Origin: Bacillus safensis
GTDB lineage: Bacteria; Bacillota; Bacilli; Bacillales; Bacillaceae
DNA length: 64,000 bases
Direction: 5' to 3'
NCBI GenBank assembly: GCA_030159235.1
Contig: BSBG01000011.1
Coordinates: 1 to 64,000 of the forward strand
Both the position numbers and the translations under genes were made by a program. Each line of letters begins with the position of its first letter. Positions within the stretch are counted from its first letter, which is position 1. This document shows positions 60,092 to 64,000 of this stretch, one piece after another. A model generated the notes under the pieces. The model saw only the letters and a list, made by a program, of their open reading frames with translations. It did not search any database and was not told the origin of the DNA.

Positions 60092-60560
60092 AATATTCTT
60101 TCTTTTGATCGTATGCTTCCCATGCTTCAAATGGCGCAAGGGTTTTTTGAGGTGTCAGTTTGTAAAATGGTATATTTCTTGAGTTGTATTCTTTGTTGAT
60201 TTCTTCATAAATAAACGAGTCATCAAAACCAGCAGTTGCTGCATCCTGATGGCCAGCAGCAAAATACACCGCTTTTGGTCTAGCCCAGTAAATAGCGCCA
60301 AGGCACATCGGACAAGGCTCACAGCTTGTGTATAAAATACAATCTTCTAATTGGTATGTATGTAGCGTTTGGCACGCCTTTCGAATGGCTGTGACTTCTG
60401 CATGTGCAGTTGGATCGTTACTCGTTGTCACATTGTTGCTTCCCTCTGCAATAATCTGGCCATCCTTGACAATGACTGCTCCAAAAGGGCCGCCATTACC
60501 ACTATTGACTCCTTCTACTGCAAGATCAATTGCGCGTTGTAAAAAATCTTCGTGATTCAT
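60090..60560 (-). CDS. guaD: guanine deaminase GuaD
   Basis: A 156-residue CDA-fold enzyme deaminating guanine to xanthine. Zinc motif HAEVTAIRKAC and PCPMC (SCEPCPMCLGAIYWA) with the catalytic Glu in HAE. The length equals B. subtilis GuaD. ATG at 60560 has GGGAGG upstream. Terminates at the shared hairpin. Confidence 0.93.
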   Translation of the reverse strand: MNHEDFLQRAIDLAVEGVNSGNGGPFGAVIVKDGQIIAEGSNNVTTSNDPTAHAEVTAIRKACQTLHTYQLEDCILYTSCEPCPMCLGAIYWARPKAVYFAAGHQDAATAGFDDSFIYEEINKEYNSRNIPFYKLTPQKTLAPFEAWEAYDQKKEY

Positions 60561-60659
60561 TGTCTTCCTCCCTTTGTTCGACTGACTTCTCTAGTATAAA
60601 CGAATCATGCTAGAAAAGAAATCATCGTAGTAGAAGATCGGACAGGACAATTTGCACAT

Positions 60660-60688
60660 AAAAACCCCCTGCCGTGTTCAGCAGGGGA
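60660..60688 (-). terminator. terminator of metE
   Basis: On the minus strand CCCCTGC pairs with GCAGGGG around TGAACACG, then TTTTT. Confidence 0.8.
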
Positions 60689-60699
60689 TAGGCATTCCA

Positions 60700-62988
60700 T
60701 TATGCGTGCTGCGCCAGCTTTTTACGAGCGACTTCAGCAGCAGTGACCATGTTTTTCAAAGCAGCAATGGTTTCAGGCTCTTGTCTAGTTTTTAGACCAC
60801 AATCAGGATTCACCCAGAAGCGATCTGTCGGACAAACGTTTAGCGCATCATCAATGATGTGGCTCATTTCTTCAACAGATGGAACGCGCGGGCTATGGAT
60901 GTCATAAACACCTAGTCCAAGTCCTTTTAAATACGGATGCTTTTCTAAGTAATCGAGGAATCCGCCATGACTGCGTGAATGTTCAATTGTGATCACGTCA
61001 GCATCCAGGTCTTCGATCGTATCGACAATATCCTCGAAGTTACTGTAGCACATATGAGTATGAATTTGCGTGTCATTTTGAACGGACGATGTTGATAAAC
61101 GGAATGACTCTGCTGCCCAGTTTAAATATTCTGCCCAATCACTTTCTTTGAGCGGAAGACCTTCTCTTAGCGCAGGTTCATCCACTTGAATGACTTGAAT
61201 ACCTGCTTTCTCTAAAGCTTCTACCTCTTTACGCAAAGCGAAAGCGATTTGGAAAGCAATGTCTTTCCGAGAGATATCCGTTCTTGGGAAAGACCAGTTT
61301 AAGATGGTGACAGGTCCAGTCAGCATTCCCTTGACCTTTTTCTCTGTTAAGCTTTGTGCATAAACCGTCTCTTTCACTGTCATTGGCTCTGTAAACTCTA
61401 CATCTCCATAAATGATTGGCGGCTTCACGCAGCGTGATCCATAGGATTGTACCCAAGCAAATTTCGTAAAGGCAAATCCAGCTAGCTTTTCACCGAAGTA
61501 TTCAACCATGTCTGTACGTTCAAATTCTCCATGTACGAGTACATCCAGGCCAATTTCTTCTTGAATATCAATCCATCTTTTTGTTTCTTTCTGAATAAAT
61601 TCATCATACTCTGCATCTGTCCATTCATTTTTACGCCACTTTTGACGAGCACTACGCACTTCGGCTGATTGCGGGAAGCTGCCGATAGTTGTTGTTGGAA
61701 GAAGCGGCAGTTCAAGAGATTCGTTTTGGATACGAAGGCGTTCTTCAAAGGCAGCTGGGCGTTTAAAATCTTTCGATGAAAGATTGTTGCGTTCTGCTGT
61801 TAGATCCGCATTTGTTCCTTTTGCGAACTCTTTTAAGGTAAGAAGTGCTTGTGCTGCTTCAGTGATGTCTGCATCAATAGCGGCTGCTCCTTTTGTTAAA
61901 CCTTCTTTTAATAATGTTAATTCAGCCAGTTTTTCAGTGGCATAAGACAGTCCGTTTAATAGTTTTTCTTCAAGCTGTTCGCTTGGATGCTTTGCAACTG
62001 GCACATGAAGCAAGCTGCTTGATGGCTGCAGCCACACTTCTTTCGGCTGAACGTCAGCAATGACTTCTGAAATAAAGGATAATCTTTCGCCAAGATCTGA
62101 TCTCCAAATATTTCTTCCATCAATGACACCAGCTGCTAAAACTTTATCTTTCGGGAAGCCGTGCTTTTTCACTTGATCAAGGTTGCGCCCTTGATCATGG
62201 ACAAAATCAAGACCAATCGCTTCAACAGGATATGTGATAAGCTCCTCATACGCATCCACTGAATCAAAGTATGTTTGAAGAAGGATGTTTAAGGCAGGTA
62301 CGGATTCTTTAATCGTTTGATAGATTTCTTTTACAGCTTTTACGTCTTCACTTGAAGCTGTGACAAGTGCTGGCTCATCAATTTGAACCCATTTGACACC
62401 AGCTTCTTCAAGTTCTTTTAAAACCTGAATATAAAGCGGCACTAGACGCTGCTGAATTTCTTTCACTTCATTTGCTTCATAGCCTTTAGAAAGCGAGACG
62501 AATGTATAAAGCCCAATTACAACAGGTTTTGTTTCAACACCAAACGCTTTTTTCGCCTTTTCATAGGCTTCAAGCGGTTTGTTGTGTGTGAGTTTAAATT
62601 CCGTGCTTTTTTCGTATTCTGGAACGATGTAGTGATAGTTTGTATTAAACCATTTTGTCATTTCACTTGAGACGGCATCTTTTGTACCCCTTGCCATCGC
62701 GAAGTATGTATCTAGCGGGTCTTTTAAGCTGCGGAAGCGCTCTGGAATCCAATTGAACATAACAGCTGTATCCAGTACGTGATCATAGAAGGTAAAGTCT
62801 CCAGAAGGAATAACATCAATTTGTTGATCGATTTGCGTTTTAATGGCAGTTGAAAATTGTTCATCCAGTGTGCTTAAGAGGGTTTCGCGGTCTGTTTGAC
62901 CTTTCCAATAAGACTCAAGTGCTTTTTTCCATTCTCTGTTTAAACCAATTCGGGGAAAACCTAGATTACTTGTTTTAACAATTGTCAA
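60700..62988 (-). CDS. metE: cobalamin-independent methionine synthase MetE
   Basis: A 762-residue enzyme transferring the methyl of 5-methyl-THF (triglutamate) to homocysteine without B12. N-terminal barrel ([22 protein letters not shown]) and catalytic C-terminal barrel ([27 protein letters not shown]). Zinc ligands include His and Cys in THMCYSNF and the late [12 protein letters not shown] at 62988 after AGGAGG gives the B. subtilis length; the frame to 63051 runs into the leader terminator. Controlled by a cobalamin riboswitch. Confidence 0.92.
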   Translation of the reverse strand: MTIVKTSNLGFPRIGLNREWKKALESYWKGQTDRETLLSTLDEQFSTAIKTQIDQQIDVIPSGDFTFYDHVLDTAVMFNWIPERFRSLKDPLDTYFAMARGTKDAVSSEMTKWFNTNYHYIVPEYEKSTEFKLTHNKPLEAYEKAKKAFGVETKPVVIGLYTFVSLSKGYEANEVKEIQQRLVPLYIQVLKELEEAGVKWVQIDEPALVTASSEDVKAVKEIYQTIKESVPALNILLQTYFDSVDAYEELITYPVEAIGLDFVHDQGRNLDQVKKHGFPKDKVLAAGVIDGRNIWRSDLGERLSFISEVIADVQPKEVWLQPSSSLLHVPVAKHPSEQLEEKLLNGLSYATEKLAELTLLKEGLTKGAAAIDADITEAAQALLTLKEFAKGTNADLTAERNNLSSKDFKRPAAFEERLRIQNESLELPLLPTTTIGSFPQSAEVRSARQKWRKNEWTDAEYDEFIQKETKRWIDIQEEIGLDVLVHGEFERTDMVEYFGEKLAGFAFTKFAWVQSYGSRCVKPPIIYGDVEFTEPMTVKETVYAQSLTEKKVKGMLTGPVTILNWSFPRTDISRKDIAFQIAFALRKEVEALEKAGIQVIQVDEPALREGLPLKESDWAEYLNWAAESFRLSTSSVQNDTQIHTHMCYSNFEDIVDTIEDLDADVITIEHSRSHGGFLDYLEKHPYLKGLGLGVYDIHSPRVPSVEEMSHIIDDALNVCPTDRFWVNPDCGLKTRQEPETIAALKNMVTAAEVARKKLAQHA

Positions 62989-63008
62989 TTCTAATTCCTC
63001 CTCTAAAT

Positions 63009-63057
63009 ATAAAAAGACATTTACACTCAAGGTCAGGATTGATGAGGGCAAATGTCT
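63009..63057 (-). terminator. leader terminator between the riboswitch and metE
   Basis: On the minus strand AGACATTT (63057-63050) pairs with AAATGTCT (63022-63015), with an inner CTCA/TGAG pairing, followed by TTTTTAT. It lies 20 bases before the metE start and is the probable expression platform. Confidence 0.7.
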
Positions 63058-63124
63058 GGTTTAAAAAGACAAAATGTGTGTAGGAAAGAAGGCGTTAGCA
63101 TAACTGACGCTTTTCCGACATCTC

Positions 63125-63335
63125 CTATCAACCCTAGGGGGTTTGATGTGATAGAGCGGCTGGTATCCTGGCTGGTGAATCTATAAGCTATTCATTCTTC
63201 CCATTCTTATAACAGTGGATTCATGAGAAAAGCTCTCCTCACTCACAGTGGCGGGACCGCGCCGGATTCTCACCGGTCTTCCCAATTAAGACTCGACGTG
63301 TGATCGAATTACCGACTCTCAAACTATGAATTTAT
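63125..63335 (-). promoter_or_regulatory. cobalamin riboswitch upstream of metE
   Basis: On the minus strand the conserved blocks occur in order: GGGAAGACCGGTGAGAATCC region, GCCACTG (63252-63246), and the B12 box AGCCAGGATACCAGCC (63173-63158). A further ATCAA-CCC/GGGTTGAT hairpin precedes the terminator. AdoCbl binding should cut metE expression. No S-box blocks were found. In B. subtilis metE is an S-box gene as I remember, so the control differs here. Confidence 0.9.
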
Positions 63336-63343
63336 TGTGTTCG

Positions 63344-63372
63344 ATTATATAACGTTCACTTCATTTCGTCAA
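63344..63372 (-). promoter_or_regulatory. metE promoter
   Basis: On the minus strand TTGACG (63372-63367), 17-base spacer, TATAAT (63349-63344); start near 63337, at the 5' edge of the riboswitch. Confidence 0.8.
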
Positions 63373-63397
63373 AGTAAATTTTGAATAATTTTAATTA

Positions 63398-63433
63398 AAA
63401 AAATCCTGAGAAAATTCTTACTTTTCTCAGGAC
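63398..63433 (-). terminator. terminator of ispA
   Basis: On the minus strand TCCTGAGAAAA pairs with TTTTCTCAGGA, then seven T. Confidence 0.85.
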
Positions 63434-63444
63434 CTCTATTGAAG

Positions 63445-64000
63445 CTATAGAGATAAAAGATCTGCTTCCAATGTTTTTTCTAAAAGGACATCAGGTGCAG
63501 TTAAATATAAAAATCCATTCCCCACAAGGGCTTTCGACTGCTTCAATGGAAGGGTTCTTCTGACAAGCTGAGCATAGACCTCAGGCTCTGTCAGCTTTCG
63601 CTGGAATGCCTCTTCTTCGGCATTTTTAATAATGGCTAGTGCACCGCTAACGTGAGGGGCAGCCATTGAAGTTCCTGTGAGTCTGCCATATTTATGGTTA
63701 GGGAGCGTGGACAAAATGTCTTCTCCTGGAGCGACGAGGTCGATTTCTTTATTAGCATTGGAAAATTCAGAGGATTCTCTTGCAAGGGAGACAGAACCGA
63801 CGGCAATGACTTCATTGTATGCTGCTGGATAGGAGAACTCTTCCGTACGCTCATCTCCGTCCCCTTCATTTCCTGCTGCGCATACAACAAGCACACCACT
63901 ATTTACCGCATTTTGAATGGCTTCCTGCAGGGCTGGCTCATTGCTTGGACCACCGAGAGACATAGAGATAATGTCGACCTTCTGCTCTGCGGCATAGTTG
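63445..64000 (-). CDS. ispA: intracellular serine protease IspA, 3' part (partial)
   Basis: The last 184 residues of an intracellular subtilisin; the frame is open to the window edge. It begins YAAEQKVDIISMSLGGPS and contains the oxyanion region VVCAAGNEGDGDE and the catalytic Ser in GTSMAAPHVSGALAII. This matches B. subtilis IspA closely. The catalytic Asp and His and the N-terminal propeptide lie outside the window. ATG at 63963 is internal. It sits upstream of metE, as in B. subtilis. Confidence 0.93.
   Translation of the reverse strand, partial: NYAAEQKVDIISMSLGGPSNEPALQEAIQNAVNSGVLVVCAAGNEGDGDERTEEFSYPAAYNEVIAVGSVSLARESSEFSNANKEIDLVAPGEDILSTLPNHKYGRLTGTSMAAPHVSGALAIIKNAEEEAFQRKLTEPEVYAQLVRRTLPLKQSKALVGNGFLYLTAPDVLLEKTLEADLLSL

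Overview
The window looks like the chromosome of a Bacillus of the B. pumilus group (B. pumilus, B. safensis or B. altitudinis); this is inferred, no search was run. Protein families, Shine-Dalgarno sequences, sigma-A and sigma-D promoters and gene order all fit. From my memory of the B. subtilis 168 map, most of the window follows its xlyA-spoIIS-pit-ykaA-steT-mhqA-htrA-proG-dpp-ykf-ykgA-ykhA-ykkBCD-purU-proBA-ohr-guaD-metE-ispA stretch. Blocks that differ from that order carry most of the novelty.

Layout. 0-5 kb: the 3' end of a repeat-rich protein, then four tandem flagellin genes, each with its own sigma-D promoter, a leader with CsrA-type sites and a terminator. 5-9.4 kb: an FAD oxidoreductase, a soluble chemoreceptor-like protein, a DUF5412 protein, yjqB and xkdA. 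9.7-13.5 kb: xlyA, a complete SpoIIS toxin-antitoxin set including two antitoxin genes of 56 and 43 codons, then pit-ykaA. The body of the PBSX prophage, which separates xkdA from xlyA in B. subtilis, is missing. 13.7-31.8 kb: a block absent between ykaA and steT in B. subtilis. It holds an ASCH protein, ggt, a sulfate ABC transporter operon behind an attenuator-like leader, and a large catabolic locus: a galactitol-type PTS, a zinc alcohol dehydrogenase, an acetoin/2-oxoacid dehydrogenase complex, two SDR proteins and a SorC-type regulator.

32-47 kb: steT, mhqA with an MhqR-type operator, htrA, proG, the dipeptide operon dppABCDE with ykfABCD (uptake and breakdown of cell-wall peptides) and ykgA. 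47-53 kb: ykhA, a PadR regulator with twin operators and its membrane partner, a small exporter, ykkB, a fused Ada protein, two very small genes (one YrzI-like), and the guanidine exporter ykkCD behind a guanidine-I riboswitch. 53-64 kb: purU, proBA behind a T-box, a Rap-Phr pair, ohrA-ohrR-ohrB, guaD, metE behind a cobalamin riboswitch, and the 3' part of ispA.

A dispersed element of about 170 bp with terminal inverted repeats occurs twice (31793-31962 and 52908-53079), each time just behind a terminator stem. Strongest leads: this element, the PTS/dehydrogenase locus with its catalytically degenerate SDR, the sulfate-operon leader, the quadruplicated flagellin locus, the palindrome over the guanidine exporter promoter, and the very small genes. 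No rRNA, tRNA, CRISPR array or transposase was seen.
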